In this document: piece after piece, positions 9,501 to 15,557 of the stretch | Position numbering within the stretch: position 1 is the first letter of the stretch | Layout of the letters: every line of letters starts with the position of its first letter | Assembly: GCA_002413455.1 (NCBI GenBank) | Contig: DHXA01000021.1 | Coordinates: forward strand, 1 to 19,996 | Length of the DNA: 19,996 nucleotides | Direction of reading: 5' to 3' | DNA from: Rhodanobacter sp. UBA5168 | GTDB lineage: Bacteria > Pseudomonadota > Gammaproteobacteria > Xanthomonadales > Rhodanobacteraceae | The notes under the pieces: model-generated | The model's input: the letters and a program-made list of their open reading frames with translations, nothing else | The model's database searches: none | What the model was told of the DNA's origin: nothing | Program-made: the position numbers and the translations under genes

Positions 9501-9684
9501 GCTCGACCATCTGCAAGGTGCCTTGCACCTGATGCAGGTGATCCGCGCAGGTGCGCATGAAATCGCGCTTGGCCGGATTGTCGACGTAGGACTCCAGCGC
9601 CTCGCGGGCGATCGACAAGGTATCGTCGAGCTCCGGCTTGACCCACTGCAGTGTCGTGAAATCGATGTGGTCTTGAAGTCTCAT
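3523..9684 (-). CDS. chpA: ChpA (PilL-type) hybrid histidine kinase with multiple Hpt-like modules
   Basis: This 2053-residue CheA-type kinase receives signal from PilJ through CheW-like proteins and phosphorylates PilG and PilH. The N-terminus has an Hpt-like helix with His51 (LHQVQGTLQ). A second Hpt-like helix near residue 484 reads MDEVAGAM and lacks the histidine. Intact Hpt motifs follow at His735 (FHTLKGSGRLVG), His922 (VHTLHGAIAMVD, lysine changed to His) and His1305 (LHTLKGGARIAG). Residues about 1099-1237 are an Ala/Glu/Lys repeat. The CheA dimerisation region begins near 1430 (LLDSLVNHAGEVA). The ATPase domain shows HMLRNAIAHG, VSDDGRGLN, GRGVGMDVV and EGKGTTFVLRLPFT. A CheW-like domain follows (about 1780-1920), then a C-terminal receiver with Asp1976 (LLDIEMPRMDGYE) and GKPYQ. 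Start ATG 9684 has a GAGAGAGG-type ribosome site. From memory P. aeruginosa ChpA is about 2,470 residues, so this one has fewer modules. Confidence 0.96.
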   Translation of the reverse strand: MRLQDHIDFTTLQWVKPELDDTLSIAREALESYVDNPAKRDFMRTCADHLHQVQGTLQMVELYGAAMVTAEMETLAIALLEDHVAYREEAYAALMRGLMQLPDYLERLSSGHRDVPVVLLPLLNDLRASREQPPMSESAMFHPNLDAFLPEQAPAAMSEAYAEVHRGELVDLRLRFQQQLLGWFRGQDAAQQLIGMRKTLLAISARCYHVHGRRLWWIAAGVLEGLEQGSLKGYAGEVRQLIGKVDRNIRLLIEQGEAALRGGEADDVACKLLYIVAQAKQRSPQMELLRTTYALDSLLPDAGELEHARGSMAGHNRALLDSVSRALKDDLLRVKEALDLFLRQQDGDPAQLSAQGEVLERVGDTLGMLALAVPRRVVTEQRRVLDEIANRMRAADEETLLDVAGALLYVEASLDDHIESLGSEDEPGTGDAIHGLPRSEALGVVTTLMQEAIGNTGRVKEAIVGFVESGWEHDRLAGAQSLMDEVAGAMRMLSSPRPAELAQGIGRFIGYELLADRRVPTGTQMDHLADALAALEYYLEAAREHRGGLEHILDVAEHSLGQLGYWPVPAARVESATAAIETPRTAAPVAAGFGIEYEAHPELSESVSLHAGSDLAHLFVGDTEPHVASTHDLDGLRLTQTEATAPATLEDHASDLQDGDWIEVEEEVVEQVAVRDVLAANTSFNINAEGIDDDIREIFLEEMQEEIDNLRGAEQLWLVDPAQTSSLISIRRSFHTLKGSGRLVGAGVLGEFAWKVEDMLNRVLDNTIEPNQNVQALVRHAIEALPPLLAALKGEGTPAVPLSAIMYTAEQLAAGNQVRLEDHAPLATETVRRVVRRRVPRLDAMADAVPEASLTDAQAAAAAPQWAESEQAIALPVMPPVDPVLLEILRSEVAQYLQTIRAAIQRSGNELPVGEELLRAVHTLHGAIAMVDIPLLTQLLSPLEGLFKRLRAANLPLPSDGVGLLGQSVDMVDHVMGQFDAAEPQLPNADALTAQIIEMRDHYPESQVAHVVYEPRADEVEQVRAGATEHVDSDEAAMAASLDASMHEAEAQAGQPAEVLPEVGQPPEISPDDAHHAEVAAELVAALDAFEPEEASAARAAEELAAVEKLAEELAAAELAAAEKLAAEQAAAELAAAEKLASEQAAAELAAAEKLAVEQAAAELAAAEKLAAEQAAAELAATEKLAAEQAAAEFAATEKLAAEQAAAEFAAAEKLAAEQAAAEFAATEQLAAEQAASDEDADEISAEAPEPAYALAGSGQIDADLLEVFIDEAREILDHADGVLAQWHAEPTELSHVAELQRDLHTLKGGARIAGLVPVGDLSHAIETLLEKPIRDKAKTATLIPALEASFDQLHSLVQQISQGQAPDYPQATIDHLLTLAGEKTLTDDAILAAAAMPESDTAPVRVTSLPAMPLPINALDLPELLPEVEEEVRSSQEQIRVRADLLDSLVNHAGEVAIYRSRLEQQVAGYRFNLVELEQTVARLRSQLRMLEIETEAQIIARFQREHREAGLTVFDPLELDRYSQLQQYSRALAESVSDLVSIQNMLDELTRQAETLLIQQSRVSTELQDGLLRTRMLPFDTMVPNLRRTLRQAAQEQGKNAQLYVDGAHGEMDRNLLDRIKAPFEHMLRNAIAHGVETPAERRKAGKPAEGAVHIQVAREATEVVIRVSDDGRGLNREAIRKRGIERGLLRAETKPTDNQLLSLITQTGFSTASKVTQLAGRGVGMDVVANEIKQLGGSLSIESEEGKGTTFVLRLPFTLAVTQAILVRIGEATFAIPMTSVQGVARVNPDDLTTLLSADEPSFQYGSEEYGVHDLAELLGLPPGLPAEGEQQPLLLTRAGDLRAAIRIDAVLGSREIVVKSVGPQISSVPGLLGATIMGDGSVLIILDLAPLVRHGIIRRDQRLAEGLSAVQTPIIEEVQVRPLVMVVDDSITMRKVTGRVLERHEYEVSTAKDGVDALEKLHERVPDLMLLDIEMPRMDGYELATHMKADPRLRDVPIIMITSRSGDKHRQRAFDIGVDRYLGKPYQEAELLVQISEVLEQRAAELVHD
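5976..6390. repeat. 45-base in-frame tandem repeat within chpA
   Basis: About nine copies of a 45-base unit lie head to tail inside chpA and encode a 15-residue unit of the form EKLAAEQAAAELAAA (residues about 1099-1237). Most copies differ at several bases, but the units at 6061-6105 and 6106-6150 are identical at 44 of 45 bases, which suggests a recent duplication. The outer copies are less regular. The encoded peptide alternates alanine with spaced Glu, Lys and Gln, so it should form a long continuous helix or coiled coil. It sits between Hpt modules carrying His922 and His1305 and would act as a rigid spacer. Confidence 0.9.
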
Positions 9685-9698
9685 GCGCCTCTCTCAGC

Positions 9699-9726
9699 GG
9701 TTGCATCATGCAAGCATCACGCAACC
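9699..9726 (-). repeat. 28-base imperfect palindrome upstream of chpA
   Basis: In the 102-base gap between pilJ and chpA, the minus strand reads GGTTGCGTGATGC, TT, GCATGATGCAACC. The two 13-base arms match at 11 positions. In RNA this would form a stem of about 11-12 pairs, including one G-U pair and one G-G mismatch. It ends about 14 bases before the chpA ATG, next to the ribosome site. There is no U-run after it, so it is not an intrinsic terminator. It could be an mRNA processing or stability hairpin, a translation-modulating hairpin, or a protein-binding operator. Confidence 0.6.
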
Positions 9727-9786
9727 AGCGAGACTGCCCCCTGTCTTGTACTTGTCTCAATCGGGCCAGGATCAGCCCGGCCGATG

Positions 9787-11817
9787 TCAACCCGGCAGTT
9801 TGAAATGCGCTACCGAGCGCCGCAGGTCACTCGCCAGTTGTGCCAGCGTACCGATCGAGTCGGCGGTCTGGCTCGCGCCCTGCGAGGTCTGCGAGGTGAT
9901 TTCCTGAATCGCGTTCATCGAATGCGAGACATCCGTCGCCGCCGCCGACTGCTCGCGCGCCGCGGTGGAGATGTTCTGAATCAGTGCGGACAAATCGTGC
10001 GAAACGCGTTCGATGTCGCCCAGCGCGCTGCCGGCGTCCTCCGCCAAGCGTGCGCCAGCAACCACCTCGGCGGTGGTCTGCTCCATCGAGTTCACCGCTT
10101 CGTTGGTATCGGACTGAATCGTCTGCACCAGCGTCTCGATGCGCTTGGTCGCGCTGGTCGAGCGTTCCGCCAATCGCTGCACTTCGTCCGCCACCACCGC
10201 GAAACCGCGACCCGCTTCACCGGCCGAAGCCGCCTGGATCGCCGCGTTCAACGCGAGGATGTTGGTCTGTTCGGCAATGTCGTTGATCAGTTCCACGATC
10301 GAGCCGATCTCCTGCGAGGATTCGCCCAGGCGCTTGATGCGCTTGGAAGTTTCCTGGATCTGGTCGCGGATCGAGTCCATGCCGGAGATCGTTTCGCGCA
10401 CCACTTCGGCACCGTGCGAGGCGATCTTCACCGAGCGCTCTGCCACGTCGGCCGACTCGGCCGAGTCCTTCGACACGATATCCATGGAGCTCACGATCTG
10501 GTTGATCGCCGAGGTCGCCGAACTGATCTGCTGCGCCTGCTGCTCCGCCGCGTTCGCCAGATGGCGCGCCGTGGTCTGGGTTTCCTGGGCCGACGACGAC
10601 ACCTGTTCGGAGGTCTCGTTGATGGTGGTCACCAGTGAACGCAACTCGTCGATGGCGTAGTTCACCGAGTCGGCGATGGCGCCGGTAATGTCTTCCGACA
10701 CCGTGGTCTTGACCGTCAGATCGCCTTCGGCGAGCGAGCCCATCTCATCCAGCAGGCGCATGATCGCCTCCTGGTTGCGCTGGTTCAGCTCGGTACTGCT
10801 GGCGAACCGGCGGCGCTGATCGCGCACCAGCGTGATGACCAGCAACAAGGCAAAAGCCACTGCGGCGATCGCGCCAAGCAGGCCCCACCAGACGTTCGGG
10901 AATAGCCGGCGCAAGGGCAGCTTGCCGATCTGCTCGGACAGGTCGTTTGCGCGCAGCAGCACGGTCTGCGAATCCAGCGAGGCCTGGTTGCCGGCGTGCT
11001 TCACGTCGGCCAGGTTACCGGCCGCGGCCACCAGCTTGGCGACCGGGTCGGCCAACGTGGTCCAGCTGGCATCCATGTCGGTAAGGATCTTGCGTGCATT
11101 GGCATCGCCGATCGGCTTCACACCGCTGTCGGGGTTGCCCACGATCAGTCCCTTCAGAACGCCGCCGTACAACTGGGCATCACGGGAGAGGCCATCGGCT
11201 GCCGACTGGGCGGAATCGCCACCTTGAAGCACTTCCTGCACACGGCGGATGATGCGGTCAGCGGACAGCATCTGGCGGGACGTGCCCAGCATCTGTTCGG
11301 AGCTGCCATTGCGCTGCTGCAGGATGTTGACCACCTGTTCCATGCTCGAGTTGAGCAACGGCATCTGCTGCGACAGCGTATTGGCGCGCTGCCCGGAATC
11401 GAGCACGACCGCCTTGTTGGAGAGGATCTTGCCGATGTCGCTGTCGAGCTGTTTCCAGGAAGCGTCGAGCGCGCTTACCGCGCGCCCGGCAGGCGTGACA
11501 TTGTTGTCCGCATAGGGCTGCATGCCGCTCTTCGGGTCACCCTTGTTCAGCCGCTGCACCGCTGAGTCGATGCTGTTGCGGGTGCTTTCGAGTTCCTTGA
11601 AGGAGTCGGTGTTGCCGTCCGCCGATTCCAACGCGAATTTCGCCGTCTGCTGCGACAGCACCTGAATTTGTGTGGTCAGCGCGATCGCCTGGCGATCCTC
11701 GCCGTTCTTCTGGTTGAGCAGAAAAAAGTCCAGTGCCGCGAAACCGATCGCAACCAGCAGCAGGACAATGAGTGCGGTGTAACCGCGTTCCCTGCTGACG
11801 CCCCCTGTAGTACTCAT
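9787..11817 (-). CDS. pilJ: Type IV pilus chemoreceptor PilJ (methyl-accepting chemotaxis protein)
   Basis: PilJ is the inner-membrane receptor of the Pil-Chp system, which responds to pilus or surface signals and controls ChpA. The 676-residue protein has a first transmembrane helix at about residues 13-34 ([20 protein letters not shown]), a periplasmic sensing region up to about 305, and a second membrane helix at about 309-331 ([20 protein letters not shown]). It then has a HAMP-like region and the MCP signalling domain. The hairpin tip is clear ([20 protein letters not shown], around residue 519, then [18 protein letters not shown]). I choose ATG 11817 over the in-frame GTG at 11823 because GAGGTG lies just upstream of the ATG. 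Length is close to P. aeruginosa PilJ. Gln/Glu pairs such as AAEQQAQQ remain in the cytoplasmic helices. The gene for the methyltransferase that would modify them, pilK, does not follow. Confidence 0.95.
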   Translation of the reverse strand: MSTTGGVSRERGYTALIVLLLVAIGFAALDFFLLNQKNGEDRQAIALTTQIQVLSQQTAKFALESADGNTDSFKELESTRNSIDSAVQRLNKGDPKSGMQPYADNNVTPAGRAVSALDASWKQLDSDIGKILSNKAVVLDSGQRANTLSQQMPLLNSSMEQVVNILQQRNGSSEQMLGTSRQMLSADRIIRRVQEVLQGGDSAQSAADGLSRDAQLYGGVLKGLIVGNPDSGVKPIGDANARKILTDMDASWTTLADPVAKLVAAAGNLADVKHAGNQASLDSQTVLLRANDLSEQIGKLPLRRLFPNVWWGLLGAIAAVAFALLLVITLVRDQRRRFASSTELNQRNQEAIMRLLDEMGSLAEGDLTVKTTVSEDITGAIADSVNYAIDELRSLVTTINETSEQVSSSAQETQTTARHLANAAEQQAQQISSATSAINQIVSSMDIVSKDSAESADVAERSVKIASHGAEVVRETISGMDSIRDQIQETSKRIKRLGESSQEIGSIVELINDIAEQTNILALNAAIQAASAGEAGRGFAVVADEVQRLAERSTSATKRIETLVQTIQSDTNEAVNSMEQTTAEVVAGARLAEDAGSALGDIERVSHDLSALIQNISTAAREQSAAATDVSHSMNAIQEITSQTSQGASQTADSIGTLAQLASDLRRSVAHFKLPG

Positions 11818-11953
11818 GTTCACCTCATCCGTCTAACTAATACGTTGCCGGTTCCGCATCCATCGGACGCGAGTACTGGCCAGGGAATTGCTGTCCCAAG
11901 TTTCCGGCCCCAACCAGCGCCGGCTCCTCACATTGCTGCAGTCCGACCCGGCA

Positions 11954-12493
11954 TCATGCCGCGGCGTGCCGAAAATCCGGTGCGCGCACCAGCCGGTTCA
12001 TGCTGAAAATCGCCAATTGCTGTTCGCCTACCCTGCTCTCGGCAAACCGGGTAAGGCGTGGATCGTCTTCGCGTCCGGCTTCGCGGCGCTGTTCCTCATC
12101 CACGGTCCGCTGACCAAACACCTCGTCCACCAGCAGCGCCACGCTGCCGCCGCCCTGGCGCACTACCAGCAGGCGGGTGCGATCGGAGTGCTGCGTGCGT
12201 TCGCCAAACAGGAAGCGGGCAAAGTCGACCACCGGCACCAAGTTGCCGCGCACATTGGCGACGCCAAGCAGCCAGGGCTGCGTACCTGGAACCGGGGTGA
12301 GCACGGGCACCGCCAGCAATTCGTTGATTTCGTCGATGCCACTGACCAGCAGGCGCGAGCCGACCCGAAAACCGATGCCGCGCCACAGCCCGGGGGCTTC
12401 CAGCTTGTCCTGCGTATCGGACGCGTGCGCCAACGACAACCGCTCGTAGCGCGCCAGAATTTCAAAAGGGGTGCGGTTGACGGACTGGTTCAT
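11954..12493 (-). CDS. pilI: CheW-like coupling protein PilI
   Basis: PilI is the CheW-type adaptor that couples PilJ to ChpA. The 179-residue product begins MNQSVNRTPFEILARYERLS, and its CheW domain (about residues 30-170) includes WRGIGFRVGSRLLVSGIDEI, the typical WLLGVANVRGNLVPVVDF and RLLVVRQGGGSVALLVDEV. The frame extends upstream to 12589, but the ATG at 12493 overlaps the pilH stop as ATGA and matches the family start. The ribosome site is weak (GAG six bases upstream), so translation is probably coupled to pilH. The 136-base gap to pilJ shows no clear promoter or terminator. Order pilG-pilH-pilI-pilJ is that of P. aeruginosa and supports the name. Confidence 0.93.
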   Translation of the reverse strand: MNQSVNRTPFEILARYERLSLAHASDTQDKLEAPGLWRGIGFRVGSRLLVSGIDEINELLAVPVLTPVPGTQPWLLGVANVRGNLVPVVDFARFLFGERTQHSDRTRLLVVRQGGGSVALLVDEVFGQRTVDEEQRREAGREDDPRLTRFAESRVGEQQLAIFSMNRLVRAPDFRHAAA

Positions 12494-12861
12494 GTTTTGC
12501 TCGGCAACAAATCGTTGATGCAGGCCAGCAGCTCTTTCTCGTTCACCGGCTTGGTGATGAACGCCCGGGCACCCTGGCGAAGGCCCCATACGCGATCGGT
12601 TTCCATCGACTTGGTGGTGATCATCACGATCGGCACCACCGCCGTGACCGGGTCCCGGGTCAGGGTGCGGGTTGCCTGGAAACCGTTCATGCCGGGCATG
12701 ATCACGTCCATGATGACAAGGTCGGGCAGCTCGGCGCGGACGCGCTCGATGCCTTCTTCAGCGGTGCTGACAGCGACAACCTGATGCCCTGCCCGTTCGA
12801 GCAGCGTGGTAAACACGCGCACGTCGGTCGGCGAGTCGTCGATGATGAGAATAGTGGCCAC
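12490..12861 (-). CDS. pilH: Response regulator PilH (single receiver domain)
   Basis: PilH is a stand-alone CheY-like receiver of 123 residues. In P. aeruginosa it opposes PilG and is linked to pilus retraction and tuning of cAMP. The receiver hallmarks are the acid pair Asp8-Asp9 (LIIDDSPTD), the phospho-acceptor Asp52 (LVIMDVIMPGMNGF), the Thr switch region (VMITTKS) and Lys104 (FITKPVNE). No output domain follows. The start is a GTG at 12861 with GAGGGGG four to five bases upstream; there is no in-frame ATG near the beginning of the fold. It follows pilG after 22 bases and overlaps pilI by four. Assignment as PilH rather than PilG follows gene order and the MPGMNGF motif. Confidence 0.94.
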   Translation of the reverse strand: MATILIIDDSPTDVRVFTTLLERAGHQVVAVSTAEEGIERVRAELPDLVIMDVIMPGMNGFQATRTLTRDPVTAVVPIVMITTKSMETDRVWGLRQGARAFITKPVNEKELLACINDLLPSKT

Positions 12862-12883
12862 AGGTCCCCCTCAGAATCTGCAG

Positions 12884-13294
12884 TCAGTGGTTCGATACCG
12901 TGCTGACATGGCGATGAATGGCACCAAGCAACTCGTCGCGGGTGAACGGCTTGGTCAGATACTGCTCGGCCCCCACGATGCGACCTCGTGCCTTGTCGAA
13001 AAGGCCGTCCTTCGAACTCAGCATGATCACCGGCGTGGCGCGAAATTGCGGATTGTTCTTGATCAGCGCGCAGGTCTGATAACCATCCAGCCGCGGCATC
13101 ATGATGTCCACGAAGATGATGGCAGGCTTCTGGTCGGAGATTTTGGCCAATGCCTCGAATCCATCGACGGCAGTCAGCACCTCGCAACCCTCTTTCTTCA
13201 GCAGGGTTTCCGCGGTGCGACGGATGGTCTTCGAGTCATCGATCACCATGACCTTGAGACCGGCCAAGTCGTTAGCGCTCACGTTCAAATTCAC
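12884..13294 (-). CDS. pilG: Response regulator PilG (single receiver domain)
   Basis: PilG is the first gene of the pil-chp block, a 136-residue CheY-like receiver phosphorylated by ChpA that promotes pilus extension and twitching in relatives. Visible hallmarks are Asp19-Asp20 (VMVIDDSKTIRRTAE), phospho-acceptor Asp63 (IIFVDIMMPRLDGYQ), the switch serine around residue 93 (VIMLSSKDG) and Lys115 (YLTKPFTRDEL). The start is GTG at 13294, preceded by a strong GGGGGAG sequence; a second GTG four bases upstream is out of frame. No ATG is available before the fold. The 22-base gap to pilH suggests one transcript. The upstream 363-base region carries a promoter candidate and a hairpin that may control the whole operon. 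Confidence 0.95.
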   Translation of the reverse strand: MNLNVSANDLAGLKVMVIDDSKTIRRTAETLLKKEGCEVLTAVDGFEALAKISDQKPAIIFVDIMMPRLDGYQTCALIKNNPQFRATPVIMLSSKDGLFDKARGRIVGAEQYLTKPFTRDELLGAIHRHVSTVSNH

Positions 13295-13370
13295 TCACTC
13301 CCCCTGCGGCCCGCCCCGAGCTCAGGATAGGCACCAAGACATGCAACAGCCATGCCGTGTAGTGCGCATT

Positions 13371-13414
13371 AAAAAATATCGAAAAACGAACCGCCGATAC
13401 CCGCTCTGCGGCGG
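13371..13414 (-). terminator. Terminator-like hairpin in the pilG leader
   Basis: On the minus strand CCGCCG (13409-13414) and CGGCGG (13391-13396) form a six-pair all-GC stem with a 12-base loop. It is followed by TTCGTTTTT and then ATTTTTT within 20 bases. The layout resembles an intrinsic terminator or attenuator lying about 100-120 bases before the pilG start and just inside the proposed transcript. The stem is short and the loop large, so it may be only partly active. Confidence 0.35.
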
Positions 13415-13430
13415 ACATCCGAGGCTTTGT

Positions 13431-13460
13431 TGTTTACTGCCTGCCCGCCGAGACTGTCAA
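13431..13460 (-). promoter_or_regulatory. Candidate sigma-70 promoter for pilG-chpC
   Basis: On the minus strand a perfect TTGACA -35 (13455-13460) is followed after 18 bases by TAAACA (13431-13436), a weak -10 with three of six consensus bases. Transcription would begin near 13424, giving a pilG leader of about 130 bases. The -35 is convincing; the -10 is poor, so an activator or a different promoter in the A/T-rich patch downstream is possible. Confidence 0.35.
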
Positions 13461-13657
13461 GCGATAATCACTGCCTCTGCCTGCCGCTCGCACAACATGA
13501 CCCATATTGGCACCATCTGGCCATGCGCGACAGCGACAACTCGGGTCAGCTTGCCGATGGCGATAGGGTCTGGCGGCCATCCACTTTAGTATAGCCATCT
13601 GACGATTCACGCCCGCCGTATGGATATACGGCTCAGGCCCACCAATGGAGAACCAAG

Positions 13658-14635
13658 ATGACCCTTTCGGTCGGCGTGCTCATGGACCCCATCAGCACGA
13701 TCAAGATAGCCAAGGACACCAGCTTTGCGATGCTGCTGGAGGCCCAGCGCCGTGGCCATTCGCTGCACTATTTCGAGCAGGGCGATCTGGCGTTGCGCGA
13801 CGGTGCGCCGTGGGCCAGGATCGCCCCGCTCGACGTGCGCGAGGATCCGCAGCACTGGTTCACGCTGGGGCAGCCGCAATGGCGCGACCTGCGCGAACTG
13901 GACGTCGTGCTGATGCGCAAGGATCCGCCCGTCGATGCGCAGTTCATCTACGACACGATGGTGCTGGAAGCGGCCCAGCGTGGCGGCGTCATGGTGGTCA
14001 ACGACCCGCGATCGCTGCGCGACTGCAACGAAAAGCTGTTCACGCTGGTCTTTCCGCAGTGCATCGCGCCGGCCTTGGTCGCGCGTGATGTGGGCGAGTT
14101 GCGTCGATTCACTGCCGAACACGGCGAGGTGGTGCTGAAGCCACTGGACGGCATGGGCGGACGCGGCATCTTCCGGGTCAAGGCTGGCGACAGCAACCTC
14201 AACTCGATGCTGGAGACCCTGCTCGGCGGCAATGTCTACGGCAAGGGGCGGCAATTGGTGGTCGTGCAGAAATACATCCCGGAGATCAGCGCCGGCGACA
14301 AGCGCATCCTGGTCATCGACGGCAATCCCGTGCCGTATGCGCTCGCGCGCATCCCGCAGGGCGACGATTTCCGCGGCAATCTCGCGGCCGGCGGCCGCGG
14401 CGTCGGCATACCGCTGTCCGAGCGCGATCGCTGGATCGTGGCGCAGGTGGCACCCGAACTGCGCCGCCGTGGGCTGCTGTTTGTGGGGCTGGACGTGATC
14501 GGCGACTACCTGACCGAGATCAACGTCACATCCCCGACCTGCGTGCGTGAGCTCGATGCGCAGTTCGGGCTTAACATTGCCGGCCAGCTGTTCGACGTCA
14601 TCGAGCAGCACGTCATCGGAACCCGCGCCGCGTGA
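13658..14635 (+). CDS. gshB: Glutathione synthetase
   Basis: GshB is a cytoplasmic ATP-grasp ligase that joins gamma-glutamylcysteine and glycine to make glutathione, using ATP and Mg2+. The 325-residue product is close to the usual bacterial length. It opens with the family phrase SVGVLMDPISTIKIAKDTSF. It has VLMRKDPPVDAQFIYDTMVL and the central VVNDPRSLRDCNEKL, then the ATP-grasp segments VVLKPLDGMGGRGIFRVK (glycine-rich loop) and VQKYIPEISAGDKRILVIDG. The metal and substrate-binding end reads FVGLDVIGDYLTEINVTSPT. The ATG at 13658 has TGGAG about eight bases upstream. Its stop overlaps the GTG start of the next gene by four bases (GTGA), indicating coupled translation. It is divergent from pilG, as in P. 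aeruginosa. Confidence 0.97.
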   Translation: MTLSVGVLMDPISTIKIAKDTSFAMLLEAQRRGHSLHYFEQGDLALRDGAPWARIAPLDVREDPQHWFTLGQPQWRDLRELDVVLMRKDPPVDAQFIYDTMVLEAAQRGGVMVVNDPRSLRDCNEKLFTLVFPQCIAPALVARDVGELRRFTAEHGEVVLKPLDGMGGRGIFRVKAGDSNLNSMLETLLGGNVYGKGRQLVVVQKYIPEISAGDKRILVIDGNPVPYALARIPQGDDFRGNLAAGGRGVGIPLSERDRWIVAQVAPELRRRGLLFVGLDVIGDYLTEINVTSPTCVRELDAQFGLNIAGQLFDVIEQHVIGTRAA

Positions 14636-15498
14636 GCACCACTGCAACTGCTTCTTCTGCACCGAACCCTATCGGAGCCACCCTGCTGTTCTCGCTGCTG
14701 CTGCACGGCGTGCTGTTGCTGGGCATCACCTTCCAGTTTGTGAAACCCACGCCCAGCTTGCCCACGCTGGACGTGACCCTGGTCAATGTGGCCAACCAGG
14801 AAGCGCCGGACAAGGCGGATTTCCTGGCCCAGGCCAATAACAGCGGCGGCGGCCAGAGCGATCGCGCCGCGCGGCCGTCGCAGATGTTCTCCGGCGCGCT
14901 GCCCAAGCCCGATCCAGGCATCGCCGCTCAACCGGTCGACGCCTCCACGCCGCAACCGCGCGAGGCCACGCCGAGGCGATTGGTCACCACCAGCGGCGCC
15001 ACCGATTTCACCGTTTCCAGTGATACCGCGCAGACCGAAATCGATCCGCAGGATCACACCCCCAACGCTGCCGAGCTGAAGCGCCAGCAGGCGATCGCCC
15101 AGCTGGCCGCCGAACTGCGCCAGCAGACCGAGGCCCTGGCCAAGCGGCCGAAGAAGAAATTCATCTCGGCCAATACGAAGGAGTACGTCTACGCCAGCTA
15201 CATGCGTGGCTGGTCGGATCGGGTGCAACGGATCGGCAATCTCAACTACCCGGACGAAGCACGCCGGCGCCGGCTCTATGGCGATCTGCTGCTTACCGTC
15301 GGGCTCAATCGCGACGGCGGCATCAAAAACATCACAATCATCAAGAGTTCCGGCTACCCGCTGCTGGATGCCGCGGCCGAGCGCATCGTGCGACTGGCTG
15401 CTCCATTCCCCCCCCTGCCCAAAGATGCCAACGTGGATGAGCTCTACATCACCCGGACCTGGCAATTCCTGCCCGGCGACGTCTTGCGCAACAAATAG
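14632..15498 (+). CDS. TonB-family protein, TonB3-like
   Basis: This 288-residue inner-membrane protein has a short cytoplasmic N-terminus, one membrane helix (IGATLLFSLLLHGVLLLGIT, about residues 14-34), a periplasmic span and a TonB C-terminal domain. The C-terminal domain is recognised by NLNYPDEARRRRLYGDLLL and SSGYPLLDAAAERIVRLA and ends with the TWQFLPGD strand. The long proline-rich spacer typical of siderophore TonB is missing; instead there is a Gln/Ala/Lys helix (about 145-180). No exbB or exbD is nearby. In P. aeruginosa the gene in this place (PA0406, tonB3) is needed for normal twitching motility and pilus assembly, so a role with type IV pili is a reasonable inference. Start is GTG 14632, overlapping the gshB stop. 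The tonB3 label is from position and architecture; function in iron uptake is not excluded. Confidence 0.85.
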   Translation: MSTTATASSAPNPIGATLLFSLLLHGVLLLGITFQFVKPTPSLPTLDVTLVNVANQEAPDKADFLAQANNSGGGQSDRAARPSQMFSGALPKPDPGIAAQPVDASTPQPREATPRRLVTTSGATDFTVSSDTAQTEIDPQDHTPNAAELKRQQAIAQLAAELRQQTEALAKRPKKKFISANTKEYVYASYMRGWSDRVQRIGNLNYPDEARRRRLYGDLLLTVGLNRDGGIKNITIIKSSGYPLLDAAAERIVRLAAPFPPLPKDANVDELYITRTWQFLPGDVLRNK

Positions 15499-15545
15499 CC
15501 CTCTCTTTACTCCGGATTTGCGCGCGCCCTGGTGCCAGTCGGGCT

Positions 15546-15551
15546 TACAAT
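15546..15551 (+). promoter_or_regulatory. Candidate -10 element giving a leaderless algH mRNA
   Basis: TACAAT at 15546-15551 is a good -10 hexamer placed six bases before the algH ATG, so the expected first transcribed base would be at or next to the A of the start codon (15558). No purine-rich ribosome site lies between tonB and algH, which agrees with leaderless translation. I see no strong -35 at 16-18 bases; TTGCGC (15518-15523) is too distant at 22. Confidence 0.45.
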
Positions 15552-15557
15552 GGCGCC

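Larger units (their letters stand above)
13295..13657. promoter_or_regulatory. Divergent intergenic region between pilG and gshB
   Basis: This 363-base stretch has no convincing gene and must hold the promoters of the pil-chp operon (leftward) and of gshB (rightward). It includes an A/T-rich patch at about 13368-13390, which stands out in an otherwise GC-rich window, a GC hairpin at 13391-13414 and a leftward TTGACA-type promoter candidate. Toward gshB there is a TAGTAT at 13587-13592 that could be a -10 element, but I see no good -35 at the right spacing. The gshB ribosome site is TGGAG, about eight bases before its ATG. Confidence 0.6.

Noticed and set aside
9728..9786. Weak hairpin after the pilJ stop (CGGGC and GCCCG arms) as an intrinsic terminator
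   Set aside because: The stem is only five pairs with an eight-base loop and no T-run follows, so it does not support termination between pilJ and chpA.
8245..10638. 797-codon open frame on the + strand across chpA and pilJ
   Set aside because: It runs antisense through two well-supported genes and their intergenic gap, is rich in His/Arg/Gln as expected for antisense GC-rich frames, and matches no family I know.
12494..12589. N-terminal extension of pilI by 32 codons
   Set aside because: It overlaps pilH in another frame, lacks CheW features, and the ATG at 12493 fits the family start and the ATGA overlap.
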